Positions 53,465 to 64,000 of a stretch of 64,000 nucleotides of DNA are shown in pieces (positions within the stretch are counted from its first letter, which is position 1; every line of letters begins with the position of its first letter). The DNA is from Furcasterigmium furcatum (taxonomy: Eukaryota; Ascomycota; Sordariomycetes; Glomerellales; Plectosphaerellaceae). The translations under genes were made by a program, and so were the position numbers. Below the pieces are notes generated by a model. The model did no database searches, was not told the origin of the DNA, and was given only the letters and a program-made list of their open reading frames with translations. The stretch lies in the NCBI GenBank assembly GCA_001599815.1, contig BCIA01000003.1:1116001-1180000 (forward strand). The letters run 5' to 3'.

Positions 53465-55108
53465 ATGGCACCTAAAAACCGAGCTCGCCAGTCGTCCTCA
53501 TCCGAGGACGACGTCCCTCCGTCGTCCCTCCCCTCCTCCCCCGCATCCGAATCCGACGATGGTTCTGACGTCGAGTCGGACTACCTTGACGATTCCGGGT
53601 CTCGAAAAAGGCGGCGGACCTCTCCCCCAAGCAATCCCTTCGAAGACGAGGACGACGTGGACGAAGAAGAGCTCAAGGCTGTCGTGTCGACCATCCAAGC
53701 CCCCAGCCGAATCAAGCGGAAGACGGCCGAGCAGGCCCCGAAGCCAGCATCAAAGCCAGAGCCGGAGCTCCCCACCGAAAGCGCCGTCACGGCACCCACA
53801 GACCCAAACACGACCTTCTCGTCCATAAACGTGCGGCCATGGCTCGTGCAATCCCTCGCAAGCATGGCCATCCGCCGCCCGACCGGCATTCAGAAGGGCT
53901 GCATCCCCGAGATCCTCAAGGGACGGGACTGCATCGGTGGCAGCAGGACAGGTTCCGGAAAGACGGTGGCCTTCGCCGTGCCCATCCTGCAGAAGTGGGC
54001 AGAGGACCCGTCCGCCATCTACGGCCTCGTCTTGACGCCCACCCGCGAGCTGGCCCTGCAGATCTTCGAGCAGTTCAAGGCCATCGGCTCCCCGCAGGGC
54101 CTCAAGGTCATCCTGGTCACCGGAGGCGTGGACATGCGCCAGCAGGCCATTGAGCTCGGCTCCAGGCCGCATCTCGTCATTGCCACGCCGGGACGGCTCG
54201 CGGACCACATCAGGACCTCCGGGGAAGACACTATCTGCGGCCTGAGGCGTGTCCGCTTCGTCGTCCTCGACGAGGCCGACCGCCTCCTCGACGCCACCGG
54301 CACCGGCAGCATGCTCCCCGCCGTCGAGGAATGCCTCTCGGCCCTCCCGCCCCCGTCAGAGCGCCAGACCCTCCTCTTCACCGCCACCATCACCCCCGAG
54401 GTCCGCGCCCTCAAGGACATGCCCCCCAAGCCGGGCAAGGAGCTCGTCTTCGTCTGCGAGGTCGACACCCAGATGCTCGCCATCCCCGCCACCCTCGCGC
54501 AGAAGCACATCCAGGTCCCCGTCACCCACCGCGAGCACTACCTCCACGGCTTCCTCCTGACGGCCGCCAACGCCGACAAGACCGTCATCATCTTCTGCAA
54601 CCGCACCTCCACGGCCCAGTTCCTCCACCACCTCCTCCGCCTCCTCGACCACCGCGTCACGAGCCTGCACTCTCGCCTTCCCCAGCGCCAGCGCACGGAC
54701 AACCTCGCGCGCTTCCGCGCCGCGGCCGCCCGCATCCTCGTCGCGACCGACGTCGCCTCGCGTGGTCTTGACATCCCTGAGGTCGCGCTCGTCGTCAACT
54801 ACGACATCCCCCGCGACCCGGACGACTACATCCACCGCGTGGGTCGTACGGCCCGTGCGGGGCGCAAGGGTGAGGCCGTCACGTTCGTCGGGCAGCGCGA
54901 CGTCGAGTTGGTGCTGGCGATCGAGGCGCGCGTGGGCCGCCAGATGGACGCCTGGGAGGAGGAGGGCGTCAACCTCGAGACGAGGGTCGTGCGCGACTAC
55001 CTGAAGGTCGTGGGCGAGAAGAAGCGCGAGGCGCTGCTGGAGGTCGAGGAGGGCAGGGAGGTGGGCGGGAAGAGGAAGAGGACGAAGCTGAAGCTGCGGG
55101 CGGAGTAG
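53465..55108 (+). CDS. DBP8: ATP-dependent RNA helicase Dbp8 (DEAD-box)
   Basis: Single-exon 547-aa protein from ATG 53465. A low-complexity acidic/Ser N-terminus (about 110 residues) precedes the helicase core. Motifs in order: Q motif (RRPTGIQKGCIP), motif I GSRTGSGKT near 159-167, PTRELA, TPGR, DEAD in VLDEADRLLD near 268, TAT in LLFTATIT, IIFCNRT, RGLDIPEV and HRVGRTARAG. The C-terminus is very basic (KRKRTKLKLR), suited to nucleolar location. The LLFTATIT variant of motif III and the following EVRALKDMPP segment fit Dbp8 rather than other DEAD-box members. Dbp8 with cofactor Esf2 acts in early 40S pre-rRNA processing. The gene is divergent from MKK1. Confidence 0.92.
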   Translation: MAPKNRARQSSSSEDDVPPSSLPSSPASESDDGSDVESDYLDDSGSRKRRRTSPPSNPFEDEDDVDEEELKAVVSTIQAPSRIKRKTAEQAPKPASKPEPELPTESAVTAPTDPNTTFSSINVRPWLVQSLASMAIRRPTGIQKGCIPEILKGRDCIGGSRTGSGKTVAFAVPILQKWAEDPSAIYGLVLTPTRELALQIFEQFKAIGSPQGLKVILVTGGVDMRQQAIELGSRPHLVIATPGRLADHIRTSGEDTICGLRRVRFVVLDEADRLLDATGTGSMLPAVEECLSALPPPSERQTLLFTATITPEVRALKDMPPKPGKELVFVCEVDTQMLAIPATLAQKHIQVPVTHREHYLHGFLLTAANADKTVIIFCNRTSTAQFLHHLLRLLDHRVTSLHSRLPQRQRTDNLARFRAAAARILVATDVASRGLDIPEVALVVNYDIPRDPDDYIHRVGRTARAGRKGEAVTFVGQRDVELVLAIEARVGRQMDAWEEEGVNLETRVVRDYLKVVGEKKREALLEVEEGREVGGKRKRTKLKLRAE

Positions 55109-58100
55109 TAGATGGTATGGGAGTGTTTGGGTTCATCATAGCGAATGCGTATAAAGTTTTCTTTGCCTGGAAAGACATCATGTCTGGTTCGCATGCTACA
55201 CTACCATGTCTCTCCATGAGCAGCTCAGAAGGATGGACATGTCGTGAGCTCTAAATTTCGCCCTGGCGCATTGAGCCGTAAACAGTACAACATTGTTTCA
55301 GGCCGTGGTCGTTAATCAAGGACTTATTGATGAGGCCTTCCAGATAACTACAGGTATTCAACCTTGTCTCGAATGCAGAGATGTTATCGCTCCAGCCCAA
55401 AAGAGTCGAGCCAGTGAACCACTCGGGCTTAAGTCTGTGAAGCAGGGACATGCCGAAGTAGTCTTGAGCCTGGCAAACGAGATGGATGTTGTCCTCTTTC
55501 TCAATGTAATTCATTCCTCCACACAGAGCTCATCGATCTGCCATCCGAGTCCAGAAGACCACCCAGCACTTGTTCACGAGGCACCATCTTGGACACAATC
55601 AACATGGCTCATCCATCATATTCAACTACCCTGTTATATTCCTCGTCTGAAGTTCCCGAAACGACGAGCAGGAAGAGCGCCGTGGATCAGTAGGGATTGG
55701 CGCAATGTTCACGAGGTTCAAAAACCAGCAAGCACCATGATGGCTGTGTCTCCATCTTCTAACGCGACACCTTCACAAATTGTGTCACATATTGTAACCA
55801 ATTCCCCTAGCAACAATACCCGGCCGGCTCGGCCTCTCGTGATCACACGATGCACACACTCGGCCCTCGACCCGGGTCGGCCCCAGACCGGAGCCTCGGC
55901 ACACGAACATGCCACGCCGACATGGCCCAGCAGAGGCACAATCCCAACGGGACCGGAGTCGGACCCCTCTGCACTCCGCCGCCCTGCTCTCCTCCGTCGG
56001 CTCCGAATGCTCGTCCGCGGTCTAGACTCGCCTGGGCAAGCGAGCACTACATGCCGAAGCTACTCGGCCGATGAGTCAGGGGGACAGAGAATGCCAAACT
56101 AGCAGATATGTCTCCGTCCCATTCCCGGATCACCAGTGCCCATAACGGCAACAATTCTGTCCCCGCTGGACGTGACTCGCCAACGAACTACTCGACGATC
56201 CGGCCGAGAAACAGAGCAGCGCGGACAGAAACGAAGGGCAGGAAACCTTCCATGCATGGGTTGGTACCATTCCATGGCATCGTTCCATCGGGAGAGACCG
56301 CGTCTCGAAAAGTCACCGACCACACGTCTTATCTCGTACGCCCAACAAGAAGCCCATGCAGGCCTCGCACTCGCCGACGCAAGATAGAGTAGAAAGCCAC
56401 CCTCAAATAACCTTGGAACCTCTCCCCTCCATGATGCGAGAGCGAGAGCGGAGCAGTCCATAGGGCAGACGAACGAGAAGACGCACACCCCCCTCCCCTC
56501 CATCTCAGCCCAGCGACGATGTTCCATCCCCACCCGTGGAAGGGCGCTAGAAGGGCGGGAGAAAGAAAAAAAAAAGGCGGAGCCACACCTGGCCCAGCTT
56601 GGAAGGGCGAAGAAACTGCGAGCGGCCCTGCCAAGATTGACGCGAGAAAGAAGCGGGGCAAGGGTGTGTGTCGGGGCGTGTGACAAATCCGCCCTGGACA
56701 CCTCGTTCTTCGGGCCAATCGCGCGGCCGGGATGCACGTAAAAGCCGAAGCACCGCGGAGCCATTGGGGGGGTGGTGCACGGAGTTTGTCAGCCCCCTAA
56801 GCTCCGGCCGGATGACGAATCTCTCGTCCGCTCCGCCAGGTTAGAGTTTTGGGTTTTATCAAATCAGGCTCGGAGGGTTTTGGCTCATGCTGCTGGTGCC
56901 TCAAACGAGCGGTACGACGGAATTGGACCTGTAATTAAGGGGGATTGTGGCATTGCACATTGGCAATGTCGCGATCTGACATTTGACAATTTCCATGATC
57001 CAGGCGGAGAGGCGAGGGGAGTCAGAAACTATGCTGCTTGACTGCCGGGACCATCGAGGTTCCACACTTCCCGAGTTGTCTCCGCCGACAGTAATCAACA
57101 AGCAAAACTTGGGACGAAGGTTGACGCTGATGACTGTGTCATGCCCTGCGCTACCTAGCTCCGCGCCGTTATGGCCGATGAACATGTCGCCGGGGCGCAG
57201 GTGCCGACCCGCCATGTCGGAGCTTCACAAACGCCGGGCCCATGCTTCTGGAAGCACACGGGAACATGTTCTCGAGAAGGCGCCGAAAGCCAAAGATGAG
57301 ATGCACATCAATGCTATGAGATCCGGCGGGACGGTAGGCACATGGTGAGGTTAACACTGCCCGGGCCGCTGGAAAACATGGACGTCACCGCGTGTGTGGC
57401 TTGCTTCGATAGTCGGCGCAACAAGTCCCCATGCGTCCGTCGCACCCGTCGTACTTATCGGGCAGCGTGCGACGCCTACCAGCGGAACGAGGCCATCGTG
57501 ACCAGCAGCCTCGTGTTCCGCCCCGTGCCCAGCCAGCGCTAGATCTGACCAGGGTCGGACTCTTGGCGATGGGAATGCAGTGCACTCGGCCAGGAACGGA
57601 GGGTTCTGGGTCTGCTGTCGGCGGTTGACGGGTCCCTTGGGTGAAGCCGGGACCGGGACTGTGGATCGATCCGCATCTCCGGGGGCCCTGTGACTACGTT
57701 TGTTTTCGCTAGGCTGCGGTGAAAGCAAAGCAATTGATTCTTTTTTGCGACGGAAGCGAATATGGCTCAAGACGGAGCCTGCATCGTCGCGCGACGACGG
57801 GGTCGTTGCGTCGCCTAGTTACGAGGCCACATGTGCCGATGCGTGCGATGGTGATGATGAATTGGCTGGCCGCAGCACCGCATTTGCAGACGGCGCCCAG
57901 GCACCGACAAAACGGCTGGCAGGCAGCCTCTCGTGCGAGGGACGTGATTGGCGAGCGCAGTTATTACGTTCTTGGGAGTGGTGATGTAAGCCCGGCGCCG
58001 CGGACTGATTAGATGGACGCACGCCCAGGACCGCAGCCCTCGGGCAGCCGAGGAGGCCGTGGACCGGTTTGGGGGTGTCGCATTGGTCGGATCACGACGT

Positions 58101-59358
58101 CGCTGCACTTGAGGACCCCTCCCATTCGGAGCCGAAGGCGTGTCCGATTCAGAATGCGAAAGATACGACCCGACTGTACGAGGCCGGGGCGGTGCCAGCA
58201 CAAAGCCTGCGAGCCTACGCAACAAGGCAGCGCACGTCGCATCGGTCGTTTGCAGTGCTGCATTGGGATGAACACGCGCCCGAGCTCTGCTGGACGACGT
58301 CTCGCATGTACCGTGTATCGCATTTGCGCCCGAGGCTGTGTGCGATTGTCCACGTCGCCCTTCTGCGAATTCTGCCATGATCGCGACGCATTGCGCGAGA
58401 ATGCCCTCTTGGGGATGCCTCGGGCGCTTCTGTAATCAGGATGAGCCATCCACCATCCGTCGCGACTCAGGTCCACGGAGTGGTTGGTGATGTCAAGGGC
58501 CGGCGCGGCACCTCGAGTGCCGATTTGTGAGCAAGAATGGTCAGGAATTAGGCGGAAGAGTCATCTGTCAGGGCCCGGTCGGCGCCAGGGCGCGGTTGAT
58601 TTGTGATGCTGGCCGCCGATGGGTTAAGGCCGAGCGTAAGGGCCGCAAGGGCATAACGCTGTGCTAGGCGTAAGGGATGGCTTGATTAGGAATTGGCGGA
58701 GTTTACGGCCAGGCAGGCGGGCGGACGGTACTTGCGGCAGGTACCTCGTCGCACTCGCATCCCGCGGAAAAGTGGCCGAAGCGAGGGAGTCACCACGAGT
58801 GCCAGGCCCGGTGTGTCAGCAGGCTGCTTTTTCATCAAGTGGTACATCCACCCCCCGAGACCCCCCACATGTGCAACAGGGGTCCACCAGGTACCTGCGG
58901 CATGGGTCCGAAGCCAAAATCCGAGCGATCCATGGGGTGTGCGACAACACACCGCTGCTCGCTCCACGGCCGCCTGTAAAGCCCGGCGCCCGGTTGCTGC
59001 GGACATAGCAGCTGCGACCATGATCACGCACTCAAGTTAAAAGAATCCCGAGTCCCCCTCCGACAACCAGTTCCACGATCCCCTACCCACAACACACCAA
59101 CAAAGGCTTCACAACTCTACAAAGACTCCAGACAAACAATACTTTCATGAGCATCACCCCACAGCTCAAAACCAACAACATCAACCACCGACCACCAAGC
59201 CTTATCAGTCACCACCCAAGGCGCGCGGGCCACACTAGTAGTCCACACCGACAACCCCGGTCTCGCCCGTCCGATTACGGCTCCATAGCTGGACTTGACT
59301 CACAGTCACAACATATTACACCATTTTGGCCTCGGGACACCCGCCATACTTAAACAAA
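55109..59358. other. 4.2-kb gene-poor interval
   Basis: Only chance-like frames are visible. One ATG-initiated minus-strand frame, 55251-55514 (87 aa), has ordinary amino-acid composition (MNYIEKEDNIHLVCQ...) but no motif I recognise. A poly-purine tract lies at 56560-56578. The right end is the promoter of the acidic protein gene. Confidence 0.45.
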
Positions 59359-60207
59359 ATGCCTTCCTCAACAGCAACCCGCTACTCCTCCCCCCTCTCC
59401 CAATCCACAACCACCACTCAGACCAAGACCCCCTTCCAGCAGCCGCCTGCCCAGAAGAAGAGGATCATGTCCATCACGCAGACCTACTACCTCGCCCACA
59501 AGGCGCGGGCTAAGCTCTCCAACGAGGCTGCCCGCTCCGATCACGACCTGCGCCTCCTCGTCGGCCACGCCAACCTCCTCGACTCGCTGATGCTCGAGCT
59601 CGCAGACGCAGAGCGCGAGCAGGAGAGCTGGTTCAACCAGTCCGTCCGCGGCGCCACCCACCACGAGGAGGAGAAGGCCGAGAAGAAGGAGCAGCACATC
59701 CGCTGGGCGGACTCGACCATCGTCGAGGACCCCGAGGAGGACTGGCAGGCCGATGACGCCTCCGTCTCCTCAGACGACTCCTCCGACTCGGACGAGTACG
59801 ACAGCGAAGACGACGACACCGAGATGGCTGACATCGTCTCCCTCCGCCGCCTGCCATCGCAGCAGGCCGCATCCGCCAAGGCCCTCCTCTCTGTCGAGGA
59901 GGACGAGTTCGACGACGACGATATGGAGGAGGACGACCTCGAGGAAGACTACGCACAGCTCGAGCTCGTCCGCACAACATCACACTCCAACTCGCCGCCC
60001 GAGCTCATCGAGCACGACCTGCACGACTCCGACTCCTCGGATGACGAGTCCATGCCCCCTTCGCCGCCAAACACCATCCTCACCTTCTCCGAGAAGGAGG
60101 CCAAGCAGCAGCAGCAGTCACCGACAACAGCAAAGTTCTACTCCGAAGCAAGCATCTTCCGGAAGAACAGCCCGACGAGCATCGTCTCGGCCATCTCTGT
60201 CTACTAG
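59359..60207 (+). CDS. Conserved fungal acidic protein of unknown function
   Basis: Single-exon 282-aa protein. The ATG at 59359 has a good context (AAACAAA before it); the frame's upstream extension has no ATG. An N-terminal Ser/Thr-rich stretch with KK basic residues precedes a helical segment, TYYLAHKARAKLSNEAAR followed by DHDLRLLVGHANLLDSLMLEL (about residues 45-85), which looks like a conserved fungal motif and is the only ordered-looking part. From residue 110 the protein is highly acidic and Ser/Asp-rich (long D/E runs), ending with a short Ser/Thr tail (SIVSAISVY). No signal peptide or membrane span. The motif resembles a family seen in many ascomycetes, but I do not know a function. 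Confidence 0.78.
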   Translation: MPSSTATRYSSPLSQSTTTTQTKTPFQQPPAQKKRIMSITQTYYLAHKARAKLSNEAARSDHDLRLLVGHANLLDSLMLELADAEREQESWFNQSVRGATHHEEEKAEKKEQHIRWADSTIVEDPEEDWQADDASVSSDDSSDSDEYDSEDDDTEMADIVSLRRLPSQQAASAKALLSVEEDEFDDDDMEEDDLEEDYAQLELVRTTSHSNSPPELIEHDLHDSDSSDDESMPPSPPNTILTFSEKEAKQQQQSPTTAKFYSEASIFRKNSPTSIVSAISVY

Positions 60208-62575
60208 ACGGGCGGGCTTTGTTGTCAATTCTGCAGCATCTTGGTCTTTGTGAGCGATAGCGTGTTTCCAACCACATCAACGGCAGGGCATTCGGGGCGG
60301 CGTTCAAAGCAATTGTCTATTTTTACTGCAAACAAAGATACCCACCTCATGACCGGGAGAGTCACGATCTGGATACCGGGCGTTTTCGAGCAAAAGCATA
60401 CATTGGCGGGCTTTTTTCTTTTCATTTACATATTTGGATGGTACTTTCATGACGGGCTTCCCGCTCCCTACGGGTAGAGTGGGAAGATGGTTTAGATACA
60501 GATACCTATCCTCCGCTGGCGGCCAGCGGTGAGAAATCTCAACTTTGTTCAAAGCATTCAATCAAACATTTTCACATGACCCCCCCTCTCCTCCGGTGAT
60601 AATTGATCATGGTACGCACTGACTTCCAGCTACTGACCAACTTTTTAGGATCTCCACCCCGCGAGGCGAAAGGCCAAGACTGACGATGATTTTTTTCTTC
60701 ACCTCAATTTTTCCTCAAGAGTCACGGACGAGTCATAGGCCGCGGTGCCCGAGTCAATCCACCCGTCCGTCACGATGCCGCGCCCTTCAGACCGAGACCG
60801 CGGGGCGGGGCCCCTCGGCATTTTCGCCCAGGTTCGCCGACGCAGAAGGCAGCAGAAAAAAAACACAGACCGGCCACGGCCCCTTCGGCGTGTCGGTATG
60901 ACTCCTCTGCCCGACCGGGGGGCCACAAATATCCGCCCGCCCTGTCCTATCGCCACGCCCCCCTCCGGGCCTGACAAAGGCACTTGTCGCTGACGAGAGC
61001 CAGCTGGCTGATGAATCAATTGACAAAGGGCAGGCGCTTTTGTCATCATCATTCACGGTCGGCGCGCCTTTGTCGACGGGACCGGCCCTGACCCGGGCTG
61101 ATGGATTACATACATCATGCCGATTAGCTCCGTCATCCATTTCGTCAAGTCGAATTGACGCAATCTTGATTATTAGGTATCTCCGTTGCTACCTGGCGAC
61201 AGGCAGACAGCTGGAAGATAAACTATCGAGCGATCATCAATGCGGCGGATTGGGCAATCCTCGCATCGCTGCCAATCGCAGCAGCGGACGGGGGGCACGG
61301 CTCTGGCGGCGCTCGCTTGCCAGGCCCGTTTCCGACGACTGCTGGGCCGGGCGGTTCTCCGCAAGGACAGGGCCAGGCCTGCGAAACCTGCCAGCTTGCC
61401 AGCCCGAGACACACACCGACCCGGATGGTTTTTCGCTTCCCTGCTGCCTTGCGCTTGCCCGCCCCGTTCTGAGGCCCGGCCGCCTGTCTGTCTGAGACAG
61501 GAGATTGGGTTGGGTTGAGGGGAGTCGGTCTGGAACGACCAACCCATGGCCGACCGCTGGACGGATGCGTCGTGGCATCTTGCGGCTGGCTGCTCCGCCG
61601 TGCTTTTTCTGGATGATTCGATGGGGGGAGATTGCGGGGCGGTGAATTGGGAGTTTCTGAGGTGAGACGGGCGGTGCGATGCTGATGATGATCCATCACA
61701 ATGGAACTGCTGAACCCGGCAGTGCGTATCGGCCAACTCTCTGCACTTGGTGCCTGTCTCTCTCAACGGCTGATTTGGTGTGTTGGCTCACATCAGACGT
61801 TGTAGCGACCACAGCCAACCGCCATGCCGGGCTGTGGACGAGCACCAGAAGCATCAATCAGCACGCAGAGGGGCGACCGCGGCAGATTACAAGCTACAAC
61901 AAACGATTGACCGGTCGGCAAGACGGTCGAGCGTCTATCTTGAACCCCCCGAATAACCTCCTGCCTGGGGCGTGGTTTGAGCGGTGCAAAGCTTCCCCCT
62001 TCCGCGGGCTCCGGGCGAGATGGTGTCGACAACCATCTCGTGCATGTAGAATTTCCTCTTTGGGCAACTTCTTCGAGGGCGAGTGCCGGCAGATCGGTGG
62101 CACCATGGCGCCGTAGCAATTGGGGCGAAGAGCTGCCGATGGCGCCAGAGCAGCTCTGGTGCCATTGGGCGTCATGTATTAGCTGATCCCTCGGAGCTGC
62201 TCGATCGCCTCTGCGCGGTCGCCGCTCGATAACCGCGCGCACTTAAGTGCTCGGGGCCCGAGGTTTCCGGGCGATGAAGCCACGCTCGGCCCCGACCTTG
62301 TGTGATCGGGAATGCATGGCAGCGTCTTGCAAAAGCCCATTCTATGCTATCGGAAACCTGCTTCGCTTGTGTGAGGATCACCTGTACATTTTGCGCGCGT
62401 CTTGTCCGCGCCTTTCCGGCGACTGACCGTCGCACCGGCACTTCGACGTCCTTATCAGATGAGCCCGACCCGTGGACTCCCGACGCGACCTCCACGCCGG
62501 TCACGAGGCCCTCAACGGATTTTGCTTATGCCGCGCGACCGAGACACAGGCGGCAAGCGGTGACAGAGAGTGTGT

Positions 62576-62595
62576 TGCATTGTCTCAACACCACC
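62576..62595 (+). repeat. 20-nt direct repeat, copy 1
   Basis: TGCATTGTCTCAACACCACC, identical to 63882-63901 in the same orientation; flanks differ. Confidence 0.6.
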
Positions 62596-63881
62596 GCTCT
62601 TCATGGTGGTGATAGGCACCGCTACTGCAGGGTCGAGTGACACAGGACGGCCGGCACGAGTCCTCGCCGGTTGGTTTCTCCCGACTCGGCCACCGATGAG
62701 CGCCATGCAGCCCTTGATGCTACCGTACTTGTAATTGTAGTTGTGATGTACTGAATGTGCTGAGTCTTACGACGGCAACTCGCCGGGAGTGTGCTTAAGC
62801 CAGGCAGCGAGGCTTGACACCGCAGATGGTCTCTGGCACTGACGTGTGAAACATGCGCAAGTCGTGCGATGGCGTATCTCGCTGCCTTGGACTACGCGTG
62901 CCGCCTCGAACTACTGTCGATGTGTCCCATGGGGCCCCGAGTTGGACCATGGAGATGGTATCCCGGAGCCAAGTCGAATGACACAAGCGCCACACAGGCG
63001 ATCGCAGTGTAGCATCCCAGAGGCTCTTGATATCAGTCGGGCATCCCGATGCAACCCCCGCGTAGCAAGGATGGAATCCTCCAAGCACACTCTGGACAAT
63101 GAGAGGAGACCAGCTTGACGGTCACATGGCGACGTCTGGGGTACATTCTCGGCGCCCATCTCTCAACCGTTGTACCTCCGCCGGTTTCATGTCTTGGAAT
63201 CCCTTGCAGAACTGGAACATCACTGAATCCCGCCGCCCACCTCCCGGGGGAAGATGGTGTAGAGTATTCACTGTCACCCGATCTGGCGACGTCTCCAGGT
63301 GACGGCCCAGCGTCATGAGGTCCAGACTCAGCTGTTCCGTTTCCATCTCGAGGCGCCAGCGTGGGGGGCTCCCGTGGCGTATCGATCCTGGGGTTCAAGT
63401 GGCCATGTTGATTGTGTGCTATGTCCAGGCCTTGGTCCGCAAGTCCGGTGTCCGCACATGCGATCAGCGGTGTTTGCGGAGTGACAAGCTTCGCTGCAGA
63501 TCGAAGGATCGCTAGCAGCAGTGTCCAAGCGCCTGGGGAAGTGGCCACAACAACCCGTGGACATTCGGGGTTCACAGCTGATGAAGGAGGCGGGGCGCGG
63601 ACTTTGAGAAACCCGACCCCGACCCCGAGCGAGATTCTCATCCCCGTGCACGGACCAACTGCGTCCCCCCACCAAGCCGCCGGCACTTTCGGGTCTTACA
63701 TCATCATCCCCACGAAATGTCTTGAGCTTTCAATTCCTCCCGAAGCTCCCGCCCGACCTCGACCCCGGAGCTCGAACGGCCCCCATCTCGGACTCCGAAG
63801 GCTGACTACTCCCCGTCCGCCGTCCCGGGCTCCTCCAACCAGCCGAGATCAGCCAGACATCCCGCGCGCTTGAGCCTGGAC

Positions 63882-63901
63882 TGCATTGTCTCAACACCAC
63901 C
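63882..63901 (+). repeat. 20-nt direct repeat, copy 2
   Basis: Second copy of the element at 62576-62595, 14 nt before an ATG at 63916. Confidence 0.6.
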
Positions 63902-64000
63902 CCCCGACCGCCGCCATGCATCCGCCATCACGAGCCGCGACGGCTTCAGCCCGTCGCCGTCTTCCCGGCGCCCTGACGGCCTGCTGCCGGGCATCAACCT

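Larger units (their letters stand above)
60208..64000. other. 3.8-kb interval without a convincing gene
   Basis: Long frames on both strands overlap each other and have compositions expected by chance. An AT-rich segment lies at 60400-60450. A 20-nt direct repeat occurs at 62576-62595 and 63882-63901. An ATG at 63916 in good context could start a gene running off the window, but only about 28 codons are visible, too few to judge. Confidence 0.4.

Noticed and set aside
63900..64000. Start of a gene at ATG 63916 running off the window
   Set aside because: Only about 28 codons are visible and two frames are open; not enough to call.
1..64000. CRISPR arrays, insertion sequences, rRNA genes or intact transposons
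   Set aside because: No regularly spaced repeats, transposase motifs, terminal inverted repeats or rRNA-like sequence was noticed; the organism is a fungus, where CRISPR is not expected.

Overview
The window reads as a filamentous ascomycete (Pezizomycotina, most likely Sordariomycetes) chromosome. Protein-coding genes carry short introns of about 48-68 nt with GT...AG ends and CTAAC/CTGAC-type branch sites. Codon third positions are very GC-rich, and the gene content is typical of these fungi: a group I G-alpha ending CGLI, a cell-wall-integrity MAPKK, HET proteins, a LysM chitinase-like protein and a Kre9/KNH-like GPI protein. There is no operon structure, CRISPR array or recognisable intact transposon. 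All exon coordinates were derived by hand from reading frames, splice signals and family conservation.

Layout, 1-18 kb: an OTT_1508-like deaminase gene cut by the window start; a serine-rich fungal protein of unknown function with one unusually long intron (3000-6587, minus); a decayed HET fragment (about 9.0-9.7 kb); the mitochondrial RNase II-like protein CYT-4/DSS1 (10556-13700); the F1-ATPase assembly factor ATP11; a bZIP regulator; and a small GPI-anchored Kre9/KNH-like protein.

Layout, 18-37 kb: an intronless 1159-aa four-part fusion (methyltransferase-like, FAD-linked oxidase, phosphomevalonate-kinase-like and adenine-phosphoribosyltransferase-like regions); an aquaporin; a proline-racemase-family enzyme; a gene-free stretch of about 5 kb; a G-alpha subunit gene (gna-1 type); an AT-rich island with two inverted tRNA-Tyr-like genes; and a DUF3716/AT-hook protein.

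Layout, 37-64 kb: a secreted LysM chitinase-like protein whose catalytic Glu is Gln; an F-box protein; a HET-domain protein; a divergent pair encoding thymine 7-hydroxylase and iso-orotate decarboxylase, which together convert thymine to uracil; PUS7 (with a GC-AG intron); the MAPKK MKK1; the helicase DBP8; a gene-poor 4 kb; an acidic fungal protein of unknown function; and 3.8 kb without a convincing gene.

Working relationships: the clearest functional unit is the thymine-salvage pair at 43.4-46.7 kb. It shares a promoter region with GATAAG sites and two identical 16-nt elements. The most unusual single gene is the four-part fusion at 18.7-22.2 kb. The chitinase-like LysM protein is the most likely host- or chitin-interaction factor.
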